From Apostichopus parvimensis (taxonomy: Eukaryota > Echinodermata > Holothuroidea > Aspidochirotida > Stichopodidae), in contig KN882847.1 of the NCBI GenBank assembly GCA_000934455.1, forward strand, positions 21,877 to 45,909: a stretch of DNA of 24,033 nucleotides, given 5' to 3'. The notes below the pieces were generated by a model. It worked only from the letters and a program-made list of their open reading frames with translations. It ran no database searches and was not told the DNA's origin. Made by a program: the position numbers and the translations under genes. Positions within the stretch are counted from its first letter, which is position 1, and each line of letters starts with the position of its first letter. Below, piece after piece: positions 9,167 to 20,500 of the stretch.

Positions 9167-9419
9167 GTAAGTCATGTTTTAGACATATATTTCTTTCCTT
9201 TGTAACCTGTCTTTCATTTATTATTGCAATCTCATCGACAACCTCCAACATGAATCAGGAATTAGTTAGAATCATACTGGACTGGCATAGTGTACGACCT
9301 GGTTTTTATATTTTTTTCTTTATAATAATAACTCTCAAGTATTCCTACGTTTATGAGGCAGTATCGTCTTGGAGAGATCTTAAAGTGAAAAATGTGAGCA
9401 AGTGTAACAGTAACTGGTA

Positions 9420-9441
9420 TTAAAGGCATTGTACCCCAAAA
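9420..9441 (+). mobile_element. possible solo end of a TTAA-type MITE
   Basis: TTAAAGGCATTG followed by ACCCCAAA resembles the right terminus (read inward) of the MITEs at 5617 and 11671, which read TTAAAGGCATTG, a short spacer, then CCCCAAAC. No partner terminus was found nearby, so this would be a truncated relic or a related family. The match is short. Confidence 0.3.
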
Positions 9442-9495
9442 ACATCATCCTTAGCTTATAGTAGAACAAAGAGTCCCTGATATTAATACACGTTG

Positions 9496-9516
9496 CCCCC
9501 CTCCCCCCCCCTCCCC
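9496..9516 (+). repeat. C-rich low-complexity tract
   Basis: A 21-base run of C interrupted by two T. The minus-strand frame over it (9380-9583) includes a glycine run produced by this tract and is not a gene. Confidence 0.85.
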
Positions 9517-9519
9517 TTG

Positions 9520-11670
9520 TTGCCTGTCCAAGAGTTTGAAGTCTGTAAGAACAGTTACTTCTTATGGCTTTGCAATTGCTCAAAGCAATATTTACTATGT
9601 AAGACTTATCAACAATCTTTAACTTTCAGCCCCCTATTGATTTCTGTTTTTAGTCTATTATAAGCTACAATATTCAGAAAAAAAGTTCATTTGTAAGTTT
9701 AATCTCTGGAGTTCAGAGCGATGTGTTTAATCTGTCAGACTTGTATTCCACTTGGTTTGAGGCTATCAATTAGAAATGAATATATTGAAAAATTGGTTGG
9801 ATAGCAACATGAACAGAAAATTGCTTCTTTTCATAGCCATAGTAATACATAGCTATATAATAGTAATAAACCCTACACAGGAAAACAGCCCTTGAAGTGG
9901 TTTCATTATAATTGTTCATACCGCCCTCTAGTGAAGATTGACATTCCTCACTCTAAGAAATCCAATTTGGAAGAGTGCCCTCACTTATTCAACCACACAA
10001 GTAGGATATTTGCAATATCTGTCGAGCACCCTCTTCAGCCGACAGGCTTTGAGAAATATAAACGGTTAACTTGTGGAGCAATATAACAACCCCTGTGATA
10101 AACAAGATATACATAATCTCTGCCATCGGGTAGAATTTTCTTTAACTATTAAATAGGATTGCTAATTGGTTTGGTAGTACTGCTCACAACTTTCAGTAAA
10201 TTTCATTTATACTTGTGGACTACGTACTTTATGCAGAACATCCATGATAACAGGTGACCTACTGTATATACGTATCAAATAAGTTGTATCTCTATGCAAA
10301 AAATAAAAATAAAAAATTCTTCAACATCCATAACTTGTCGATCCATTATAATTTGAATGAATTGAACATCCTATCAAACATACGCCATTCAGATATTAAT
10401 TTTTTTTATAAAGCTGTGTAGGATAATTCTGCAAAATTTGTCTCAGTGATCATGCAGGAAGGATGCTTTGAATGTGCCAATGAAATACTTGTTGAAGTCT
10501 GTGCATGTGTGACCAATATTAGACATTCTAGCATATTGTGTATCATTATCTGAATTTATATTCGATTACAAAAACGAAAGAACTTTAAAGAGTATGCTAG
10601 GCTGCGTCTGGAAGGATTATCACCATCATGGTACTATATATGCTTTTAATTACTGCCTAAGTTTTACTGTACAATAATAATGGCCAGTATAAGACTGTGA
10701 CAAACTTCCCCCTACCCCTCACCCTTCCACTGCCCTCTCGTGTATGCCCTCCTCCCATCCCCTTTCTTCATTCTCATGTCCATCCGATAATAACCACAAT
10801 GGATATTTCTTCTTTTCAATCTGACAGTTGTTTTCTTTAATACTGGTCTTATTCGTTGAAATTTGAGAAATCTTTTCATCTCACCATCTCACTATTTTTA
10901 CGACCACCAAATGCCCACCTGTTTTAGAGATAATCGAATCTTGGTTTCAAGGTTGACATCACGATGAAACCCCCACCCTCAATTCTTTCAAGATTTGTAA
11001 TCGTCATCCTTCCAAAGGCTTGTAATATAATTTAGCACTTAACCTTTTTCTATCAACCGGTTTCCACTTTCCTACGGTATTGGTAATATCTCTCGGTTTT
11101 GTTCTGTTCTCGGCATTTTATCCTGAAGATGAACGAAACAATGGAAAGGTAAAATGAAAAATAAGCAGAGGATGAGTTGGATTTATCTGACTTAAAATCT
11201 TGATGCAGACTGCATTCAGGACAGAATTAGGTCGTGTTCCTTAAAGCCCGAATATAGGCATCTGTTGGATATATATAAGGGAGGAAAAAAATTCAATAAT
11301 AAACTCACAAGTAGAAGGGTGCCCCTTTTCCATCAACCTGAAATATTCTTGTGACTTCACTCAAAATTCGAGTAACGTATGTCTTCATGTTTGAGGTAAA
11401 TCTGCAAAGAAAAATGTCAGCCGTTGTATATTTTACAGCCATGAGTTTCAGATAATAGGAACAATAGTGTACTTTGGGTTTATGTTGTTATAGGAATTTT
11501 TACTGACAACTAGTATACTGTATAAACACAGAGTTGGGACAAGATTACTGTCTCGTCATGCTTTGAAAGTAGGGCACAGTGTGAGCATCAGAAATATCCT
11601 GTTTCTATTAGATAAAGAGTAGGAATGTCTCATATTACTGTCACTGCAAAGGCTTTAAATTGCGACAAAG
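9520..11670. other. non-coding stretch, no gene recognised
   Basis: About 2.1 kb without a supported exon or RNA gene. It contains copy 2 of the short dispersed repeat at 10483-10538 and a pyrimidine-rich stretch around 10707-10765. The short ATG frame at 9892-10086 has no recognisable motif and no splice context. Confidence 0.55.
10483..10538 (+). repeat. short dispersed repeat, copy 2
   Basis: Direct-orientation partner of 1099-1154, sharing CTTGTTGAAGT-like, CATGTGTGACCA and TCTAGCATATTG-like blocks in order. Ends are undefined. Confidence 0.5.
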
Positions 11671-12038
11671 TTAAAGGCATTGAAGATCGCCCCAAACCGC
11701 GTGCGGCCATCTGAAAAAGTTAACTTTCTGTTGCTTGCAAGTGACGTTTTGTTTGTGTCGCTACAAAATGCAGACAGTAATGAAACGTGATACCTTGTTA
11801 TCTTTAGCTGGACCTGAGATGTCCATCGCTGTATCGTTTATACACTGTGCTGTGGGTATTGACCGCATCTGTATGTATTGACTGTACACTAGTGTCTAAT
11901 TACTGACGGTAGCAAGCTGTATGTGTATTTTCTGGGATCGATGGTGGTGTTTAACACTTCTTTTACACCTCATTCGAAACTAGGTCAGATTACCGGCATT
12001 AGACGTTTCTATTTGCGAGAGTCTTCACACCCTTTAAG
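11671..12038 (-). mobile_element. TTAA-flanked MITE, copy 2 (inverted relative to copy 1)
   Basis: This is the reverse complement of 5617-5985 over its whole length. Outer edges read TTAAAGGCATTGAAG at the left and CTTCACACCCTTTAA at the right, giving imperfect terminal inverted repeats next to TTAA. Long blocks are identical, such as the segment around AATCTGACCTAGTTTCGAAT and the one around GTTAACTTTTTCAGATGGCC; the most diverged stretch is near 11740-11765. No transposase is encoded. Full length at both loci and matching termini argue for transposition rather than segmental duplication. Confidence 0.82.
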
Positions 12039-13279
12039 TGCCAATATGAAGGGTTACTAAACATTAGAAAAGTATCCCAATTCGCTGTTTGCCTTTGACG
12101 TGGTTTGTGTCGGATGAAAGATAAAAATTTCTCGAGGGCACATGTGTAGTCTCAGTATGTACATGCAATACTAACTATATTGTTTTGTGAACAAAATTTA
12201 GTTAAAAACACTTCAATATTAAAACTGACCAAAGTCAAGATTTAGTTCTTTAAAGAATGCAAACATTTTATTCTTTACTATCTTACAAGTGTTAATACAC
12301 AGAATGGGCATGTAAAACTAACTTACAGTTTAAGTAACTGCTGTTGTTTCTGCATGCAGGGGCCCCCTTTTTCCCAGTAGAGAGCCTGTCCTAACTTTGG
12401 CTTGTATAAAGAAAGACGTGAGAATTAGCCACTGTAGGTTAATGTTGAAGCGTTAATAATCAGTAGATACATTGAGAGTATTCATGCAGACTGTAAAGTC
12501 ATCAGGTTCCACAACTTGCTGGGATATGTACTTGGTCCTCAAGTCCCATTATGTGTACTCCCCACAGACATCATTTTCCATCCTTTTGAAGGAAATTTGT
12601 TAATAACTGCAAGTATGTATGTTTCTTACAGTTTTTAAGAAACATAGGACTTTATAAAGCAGCAACTAGGGTTTGTAATGCATGAAATGGTCTTTGTCAA
12701 TAGTGCGTTTAAGGGATTTTTCACGATTGATAGGAGCATCCACGCGATAGGATGTACAATGTATGGGGGTATAAAACAGTCAAATTGTAATGTAAACTTC
12801 CATGGATGCATACACCTAACACCAGCAATGGTAGAGGCACCAACTGAACAATTACAATCCTTGATTAAAAGTTGGTAATATTATACATTTCTTTCATAAA
12901 TGGAATATTGCATTATTACAAACCAACAAAATACATCGTCAAATTATGTAATTTAATAGAAGGCTGATTACTTTTATGATAATTTTAAGTTTAAAATCTA
13001 AAGTAAGAATTAAGTTATGCCACTATTTTCTAGCTTTTGTATAGATCTAAATTATATAGCAACTTCATATATTTTTATATACTTCATATTATATGCACTT
13101 TGCAATCCAATGGATGTCTGTTTTATACATTCTACCATTCCCCCTTAACCTCTAATGTAGGGTTCTTGATATCAAACATGTTCCTAATCATCTCAACGTT
13201 TCACTAAATTTGATGTCTCTCAGGAGGGGTATACCATTCCATTTGGTGTCATTCTCGTATACACCTTTTGCAACACCAT
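12039..13279. other. non-coding stretch
   Basis: No convincing exon. AT-rich, with a hairpin at 12618-12646. The ATG frame at 12678-12878 has no recognisable domain or splice signal. Confidence 0.5.
12618..12646. repeat. perfect 11-bp hairpin with 7-nt loop
   Basis: TATGTTTCTTA, the loop CAGTTTT, then TAAGAAACATA. Perfect pairing ends at 12617/12647, which is too short for a typical pre-miRNA. Function unknown. Confidence 0.65.
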
Positions 13280-13289
13280 AAACATCGTA

Positions 13290-13662
13290 AACATTGCGAC
13301 GTGTTTTCTTTCCAATACCAGCGAAAAAATATACGCTACCATCGTTCGTGTTGTTGCGATTAATCGGCAGCCAATGTCAGTACTGGTTAATTATGCGGTA
13401 TCTATTGTCAGGTGATTTACTTCCAAAAATAGTTTTGTTTCCCGTCAAAACTCCGGGTAGAACGAAACCAAAAGAGAGAAATCGTGAAATCCCTCTCCAT
13501 CCCGCTCGATCATGTTTCAAGAGAAAATTGGAGAGGCAATCATTCGTTCTTGGAACATGCATCTTGTCAGTTCTTGATGTCGGGCTTAGCAAACCTTAAC
13601 AAGCCTCTTTAGCCTTTGGAGATGCCGGTTATATTACAAGGGCGCCGAGAGATTAATTTCAG
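13290..13662 (+). promoter_or_regulatory. GC/CpG-richer block, possible promoter or conserved element
   Basis: This block is clearly less AT-rich than its flanks and carries a CCAAT-type box (CAGCCAATGTC near 13370). It is open for 101 codons in one + frame (13294-13599), with an antisense frame also open for 71 codons. Neither product is recognisable, so the openness may reflect composition. It ends next to a candidate start or short exon at 13663-13695. It could be a promoter with 5' UTR, an enhancer, or an unrecognised exon. Confidence 0.25.
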
Positions 13663-13695
13663 AGGTTCACAATGGCTCCCATACAAAAAGGCAAA
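13663..13695 (+). CDS. candidate 33-nt microexon, or first coding exon with ATG at 13672
   Basis: TTAATTTCAG precedes it and an excellent donor, GTAAGT, follows at 13696. Its 33 nt are open in frame 0, reading RFTMAPIQKGK, so it is phase 0 at both ends like the 9053-9166 exon. Alternatively it is the end of a first exon: CACAATGG around the ATG at 13672 is a good start context and gives MAPIQKGK before the donor. The pyrimidine tract upstream is weak. Not recognised by family. Confidence 0.3.
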
Positions 13696-14152
13696 GTAAG
13701 TTGACTGTCCAGATATCTTTGGCTATTTCCATATCCCATTATCTTGTTGTGAAGTTTGGAAATTTTTAAAGCAAAATTGTGGAGTGTTGGCAATTTAAAA
13801 TGATTGATTGGCAGCTATGCGTAGACGTGGAAACATTGGTCATAAAAAAATTCTTCATTAACTAAGATAAAATGATATTTAGAGATTTTTGCAATATTTT
13901 TGTTGTCGCCGTGTTTAGCATATATACGTCACCATTTAGGAAACATTGGTACTCAAGGTTTCTGATCGATATGCCATAAATGTCACTTACAGGTGTTTAA
14001 AATGGCGTTTAGATTTGCTACTCCTTTTTTGCAAACATTACCTTTGAAATTATTAATGATTTAGCATTTTTAAGGACATGCTTACTCTCATCGACGTAAC
14101 AATTATTAATTTTGATATTATTATTTTATTTGTTATTTTTTTTGTTTTTAAG

Positions 14153-14191
14153 GTGACCAATGATGCCATGATGCATTCATTGGTATCTTTG
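14153..14191 (+). CDS. candidate 39-nt microexon
   Basis: A strong T-rich tract ending TTTTTAAG precedes it. Donors are GTACGT at 14192 or, for a 30-nt form, GTATCT at 14183. Both lengths are multiples of three and open from the first base (VTNDAMMHSL, optionally VSL). Phase 0 fits the candidate at 13663-13695. Short segments like this arise easily by chance, and I recognise no protein. Confidence 0.2.
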
Positions 14192-14199
14192 GTACGTTA

Positions 14200-15780
14200 T
14201 AAATTATAATAGTTATTTACGTTTTCATCTCCTTGATAATTGAACGTTTTTGCAGGTTATATTTACAAACAAGGTAAAATCTGTTGCATGAGAATATCTG
14301 TTTCTTGTCAAAGTGATTTCCAAAGTTAAAGGAGAAAAACGAGGACGAATGATTAGTAAATTATAAAAAAAAAATGATGGCATCAAGACAACATAATAAA
14401 AGCATTTTCAATATATCCATTAAGTTCAACGGCAAGCAGTTGGAATATGCAGCTAAGAGCATTGTTGTGAGTGCAACCAGGTATGCTGCAGTTCAAGTTA
14501 TGCTTGGATGAAGCATTATATGATGGGTCAGAGTGATTTAGTATATTTGTACATTATGCAGACACCTGTTGCACAGTGTCAGATATGTTGGTACCAGTTA
14601 TTTTAATTTACAGTAAACTGCACGCAGATTTCTGTATAGATATGTGTCGGAGCAGATTTCAATACTCATGATATCAGTCAGTTTAACTGTAGGAATAGTT
14701 TGATATCATTTCATCGTATTCACGGCTAAAATGAAAAAATAATCAATCTTTTAATTCGATTGAAGTTGTTTGTATATGAAAGGGTCAACTTTGTTGGAGA
14801 GCAGATGAGTCGAGGGAGAGAGAACAATTCTGTATAATTTACTTCACCGACCTCACTTAATTACCTGTCTCTCAATTATACAAACATATGCACTCCATCT
14901 TCCAATGACTACAGCAACTGTTAACATTGTTGCAGTGCGCCCTGTTGTTTGTCACTGCAATTGCCCTTCCCAATTCTACTATTCCATTGGTACAGCAACG
15001 ATTTCCAGGTTGGATCCTTGTCCATCCAAAATCCAAATTAGACATTCCGCAGCATTTTTCACAGGAGTTTTCAAAAGTCAGAAGAATTTCTAAGTCTTCT
15101 CCTCTTCATCCACTATGAGCACTGAATAAGTATCATTATTATGATTATTTTAATGTTCTTATGTCTCCAAGTTTGAAGTATGCTTTATCAACAATACAGA
15201 AAGAAACCTTGCTTTCATCTAGGTTTATCAACTTTAGTCTTTTCCCAGCTTACTATAAGTATATTAGCTATTACAGTTAAGTTAGTAAATGTTTACTAAT
15301 AATGGATGATAATTTCCATAATCAATAAAAGCCAAAATTGGCAACATTCTGTATTCCACTTTACCTTAATTCCTAGATGTTGCTTTAAGTTTAAGCCCAT
15401 AAGTGATTTTAATGTCCCTAAAGTGTCTGAGAGAAAAAATTGTTATAATTAATTAATTATGAAGTAAAATTGTTAATTTTTTTTCCATTCATATATCAAA
15501 GTGCTCTTCAGATGCAAGGATTCGTTGGCTGGGAGAGATGTCTTATTTAAAAGTCTAATCTGTTGCAATCTATAAACATTGATCTTTGGTATGTTTCTAA
15601 AGTAAAGTCCTGTTTCAAGCCCCCCGCTGCTTACAAAGCAAAATGCTTCTTTTGAATCCATATATGTCAACTTCCAATTTGCAAGGGCCTCTCTAAAAGA
15701 TTTTAAAGGTGTCTTTCTAATGCAAAATGGAGTGCCAGCTGCTTGTAACTAGCATTTTGAATTGATGTGCCATATTGTGT
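14200..15780. other. non-coding stretch
   Basis: No supported gene. A minimal acceptor-18 nt-donor arrangement near 14257-14274 is best read as chance. The overlapping ATG frames at 14905-15118 and the minus-strand frame at 15473-15670 show no recognisable motif. Confidence 0.5.
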
Positions 15781-15789
15781 TTCTTGGAA

Positions 15790-15960
15790 ATGTCAACTCT
15801 TGTCAGTGAGGTCACAGTCATCTCAACAGGTGCTTCAGTAACTAGATCAGAAAATGGCGTCGTCGATGTTAAGAGTAACCGCCGAGTATCGACCCGTTAC
15901 CTGGAACGAAGTCAATAACCGCGCTCTCGTTGCATGTGGCCGAATCCGATGAAAGGAACA
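15790..15960 (+). other. CpG-dense block with two overlapping small open frames
   Basis: There are 13 CpG within the 99 bp at 15854-15952, in an otherwise CpG-poor, AT-rich region. Two + frames are open across it. A 42-codon ATG frame (15790-15918) begins MSTLVSEVTV and ends RRVSTRYLERSQ. A 32-codon ATG frame (15854-15952) begins MASSMLRVTAEYRP. The first has a composition typical of real protein. No family is recognised. It could be a short exon, a small-ORF gene, a CpG-rich regulatory element, or a GC-rich insertion. Confidence 0.25.
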
Positions 15961-15999
15961 TGAGCCCATGATGTGAGTTTTTGACTAATGGAACACACA

Positions 16000-17150
16000 T
16001 ACTCTAATGAGAGGCGTGATTATTCGGAACATCCCTCCGTTCTAACTATGTCAAATCTGCATTGTAAAATACTGTCAGATTCGAGTGTGGACAAGCAACT
16101 AGACACCGGGCCAAGGAAGGAAAAGACAACAATTTTGTCAGATTTTATGGACATTGTTATTGTAACTTTTAATCACCGATTCTATTTTGGGGTGTGTTTT
16201 TGCTGCGATGCTCTCGAGATTTCCATCTAATACCTCCATTTCCAATTCCTCCTCTCTCTCTCTAGCCTCTCACTCCTAATAATCTTTGTCCTTTCATATG
16301 AGTCAGGGGGATGAGGAAGATGCAATTAACCACTGGAGAAATATTTTGTTATACGTAATAAAAATTGAGGGCTTTAGAGTAGGGATGACGTCAGTGACAC
16401 CAAGGGTGCCAATACGGAGCCTTTAGGTAATATTCGGAGAGATCCGATATATTATGGAGACCGCTGCTGCTGATGTGAACCAGGGGAGAGCAAAATATGC
16501 AAAGTATCAATTCTACTTCAAATGTTAAATACATACATAATGTATGTTGTGTATATAATACAACTGTTAAAAAGATACATGCAATAGCTGATCATTAATA
16601 AAGTAAGGGTATCGGCATTATTCACATCTAAGTTTCATATTTAGAAAATGTTTTTAAGATCTACAGTATGGTTAGGCTTATGACTAGGCAGCCAAATATT
16701 TGAAGTTTAATTTTAATTTAGATTTCAAACAAAAGTTACAGAGGAACAGGTATCCAAGGGGGTGGGTCCTTCTCCCTCTCCCCTCCCCTGTTCAGTCAAT
16801 ATTTTCTCATTACATGTATTAAGCCACTAAATCTCAAGTCTTATGTTGGTATCAGGCCGTAATTGTCACCCTCCATTGAATACAATCAAAACAATGCTGA
16901 ATGGGGGTACCAAATAAAACTGCTACAAAGTGATAAATGATATAATGGAACGCATTAGGCCATAGCTGTATTTTGCCTCATCGTTGTAGAGAAGGGAAGG
17001 AGGATAGAGAACTGTATCTATACCTCAAGGTTTTCCCAACCTCTTTGTTAAATATTTGTAAAAAATTTTCAAATGCTTTCAATGTATGACTTGCCCTCCA
17101 ATGTCAAAATGTCTTTGAGGAAACGCAGTCTCCTTGGTGATCATTCACTC
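16000..17150. other. non-coding stretch
   Basis: No supported gene. It contains a CT-rich microsatellite at about 16250-16263 and a pyrimidine-rich tract near 16768-16790. The ATG frame at 15988-16230 lacks recognisable features. Confidence 0.5.
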
Positions 17151-17159
17151 ACTCACCAG

Positions 17160-17560
17160 ATTCTTAAAGGTGACACGAGAGGTGGCGTACGGCCGTAAGA
17201 GTTCCGATTCGTTTTCTTCTTCTGTCAGGATGTGTACTTTAAGTTCCTCTTTTGGGCTTTTAGGACCGGGTTTCTATTTTCTCTCTTCTTCCTCTATCTG
17301 AAAGCTTTTTCATCGTGTCTTGTTTGTCACTTGTGTCTCCCGACAGATTTCTAGAAGACTTTCACTAGTGATTCATAAACCCTGCGTTGCTTTTAGTGCA
17401 AAAAAAAGCCTTTCACGAGTTTGAGGCCTCCGAAAGCTTAAGGCTACATTGTCATGGCTAATTATGCTGGAAAACAATGGCAAGAGCTTGTTTTGATTCG
17501 TCCGATAACGGCTTTTGTAAATCTTAAAGCCTTGTCGTTAGAATTCTGCCACCCCGTAGA
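17160..17560. promoter_or_regulatory. GC-richer block with homeodomain and SOX-like motifs, possible enhancer
   Basis: CpG-containing sequence that differs from its AT-rich flanks. Around 17455-17480 it has GCTAATTATGC, with a TAATTA homeodomain core, and AACAATGG, a SOX-type core, about 10 bp apart. All frames carry stops. The enhancer reading is an inference from motif content and composition, with no conservation data. Confidence 0.2.
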
Positions 17561-20500
17561 GTCTGAAAATTTTGAGTGATTTTGCTCGTTTCACTTTTTT
17601 TGTAAATCTTTTCGATAAATGCCATAATTTGTATTAGCCAGTAGTATTTGGTATATATAGCTTTTAAGATTTTCTTGTTTTATATCATTGTTAGTGTTTG
17701 TTTATATTTCCATATACCTTAGCATAAGCCCCTTTCCTGAAAAGGGCCTTATTTGGATTTTAGTTTGAAGGTCTGTTGAAATGGCAGATGAAGTTAGCTC
17801 TCAAGGGAGGGGGAGCGAAGAGGGTGCATACAGCTTTTATTTCATCCGGCCGATCAGTGTGATGGGTTTCTGCTACAAATTTTCTCTCTCCTCTCAAGCA
17901 ATTAAACAGCAACATGCAGTCGTGGTTTTAATATTGTATGTAGGATGAGACAAAATTGCTTTTTGTGTAAATTATGTCAATTATACTGGTAAGTAAATTC
18001 TGCCCGATAGTCAGCCCTCGGTTGAAGACAAACTGAGCAAACTGTATTGTACCAAAATTGTAATCAAATTGTCTATGAATCATCGACTTTGTTATGGTGG
18101 CATTTTCACTATTCATATGCATGTACATCTAAATTAGCTATTAATGTACATTGCTCAATGGCATATCACTTTTATGGAGCCAGTAACATGAACTCAATGC
18201 TTTTCCTTTTTGTGGTAAAGTTTTAATTACTGCATGTTTATCCAGTGTGTAAAAGGATCGTGGTAAATGACCGTAAAGTTTGTTATAAACAACGGCTGTT
18301 TGGTGCCAACTGAAATGGTTGCATTTGTTTCTGAGAACCGATAATATATCCCTGGAGTATATCTCAAAACTATCTGCAAACTGACCTTTGACTATTCTAA
18401 AGCTATATCCTGTAAATTAATTCCCAACACAATCCCATAACTATCCGTAAATCGAGCTGATAAGAGTGTAAATGTGCACCCTGACTAAAGCCATGTTATA
18501 TTCGTAGAAATGTAATCAATTTTTAGACATTTATGTATAAGGTTTCTACATGACCAGTTTGAATTAGAAAATGCATGTGATCTTTATTAACCCGTTTAAT
18601 CTAATACAGAAAGAAAAGTTTGTGTCCCCCAAAGTTTATGTTGGAGATATTTTTACATTTGCAATCCCATAACAGGCCTAACAGGATAACATTCGAACGT
18701 AGAGTAATTGTGTATTGACGGTCTATTGCAGCATGTTGTTGTACGGTACACTCACAGTACCTTTAAACATTGAACATGTCCCTTGTAGCACAAGTCCCAA
18801 CGTTGATCTCCAAACACCTTCAAGAAAACAGCCAACATGTCTCAATAGAATCATCTCTGTGAACTAACAAATTATAAAAACATCTCATCTATAATTAATC
18901 AAAACTTAGATTTGCATCTGTTTCATTGATTTATTCATCTGTTTTCCATTTCTTCCTGTTTATTAGTTGCTGTAAGACTTATAGTTATGCTTCTCTGTTT
19001 AGCTAATGTACTAAATATTCTTCAGATCAGGCCCTTCAAGTAGTCTGAAATGCTGTCGGCCATGTAGCAAGATTTAGACTGCCCAGTCGTCCTACAATCA
19101 TTACAGGACGTCGAGTCGATCCTCCAGATATTATTTTCCAATTATTCATTTCCTCCGAGAATTAGACAAGCAAATACTGTATATAACTTTGCCATCATCT
19201 GATATTTCTCGTCTTGAAAGTAAATACAAGTTTGACAAAATCAACAAGTAGCTATTTATTTTATGATCTAGTATGATCTCTTACATCGAAAGATGACCCA
19301 ATTAAACCGTGGAGGATTCTTCTTTTTTTCTGTTCACCTCCGTTAACGTTATATATCGTAGAGATCACACTCAATAAACCGACCAAAACCTTAAATTTGA
19401 ACAGTATCCAATATTTCGAGGAAAATTGATTTAAGACAGCTTCTATGGCCGAAGAAATTATTACAGTATTTGGAACGGCGTAAGATAGGTGTCATGTTGC
19501 GAAGAACGTCTGGCTGTAAAATGAATTACTTCGTCCAGATTTATAACGATGTTTGCCAGCTCGGGCGGATGGTGTGTGCTGGGTTTGAATTTCATTGCCA
19601 TAAGAGGGGAAGCAGTGTCTAGATGTTACCAAATGGCTGGAGGAAGAAGCGTTTACGTAGGATAATAACTCGATACGGTTGCTCGTTGTTACAGATATGT
19701 TTCAAATTTTGATATTAAAAATGGTGACACATATTTTCTGGGTCTGGAGGTGAATGTACACATTGTTCCGTGCAAGTTTTTTATGTCGGAGTGGCATGTA
19801 TCTTTAATTTTTTATTTCGTTCTGGCTCACCCGTGTGACATTTACGAACTATCGGAAAATTGAACAGTTCTGGTCTAAAGTTACACGAATCGAAATATTG
19901 AAAGTTTTCATATCTAGTACAGGTTGGTGCTTTGAAAGATGGTTTGGTTTCATATGCTTTGTCTGGAATTTCTGGTGCCTGCCAAGAGGCAACCATGTGT
20001 AAATTGCTTTTATGGTGGAACGTATTGAAGGTATTCTAATGTGGTTATGGTTACGGATATACTGGCTTGGTGGAATGTTTCTTGTTTAGTGTTCTTTCTT
20101 GACAGTCGTAACCAGGTTACATGGAATAGCTCAATCGTTCAAATTGTTGCCGTCTTGCATCCCTGTTGAATTCACGGAATGTTCTGGAAATATTAACCAG
20201 TCCTTTTTGTTCCATTTTATTCTGGTTTCAAGTAATTCATGGTGTAAAAAATGTACCATACAGGACCATTTCAGTTGTGCCTGGGAGAAGGTGGGAGGAA
20301 GAGATTTGTAAACAGTAGGTGATATGAGAGACAGATATTGTTTATTTTGTGGGTTGTTTTGTTATTAAGCTAATCTGATAATGAATGGTGTCCTATTGAC
20401 ATTACAAGCTCATGGAAATATGTTATAGAATTCTGCAACAGCATCTATGGTTATTCTTTCTCAATTCTCCTGAGACTTTTTTGAGTTCACATTACCTTAT

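Noticed and set aside
14257-14274. 18-nt microexon between TTTTTGCAG and GTAAAA
   Set aside because: Too short and the donor is weak; such AG/GT pairs occur by chance throughout AT-rich introns.
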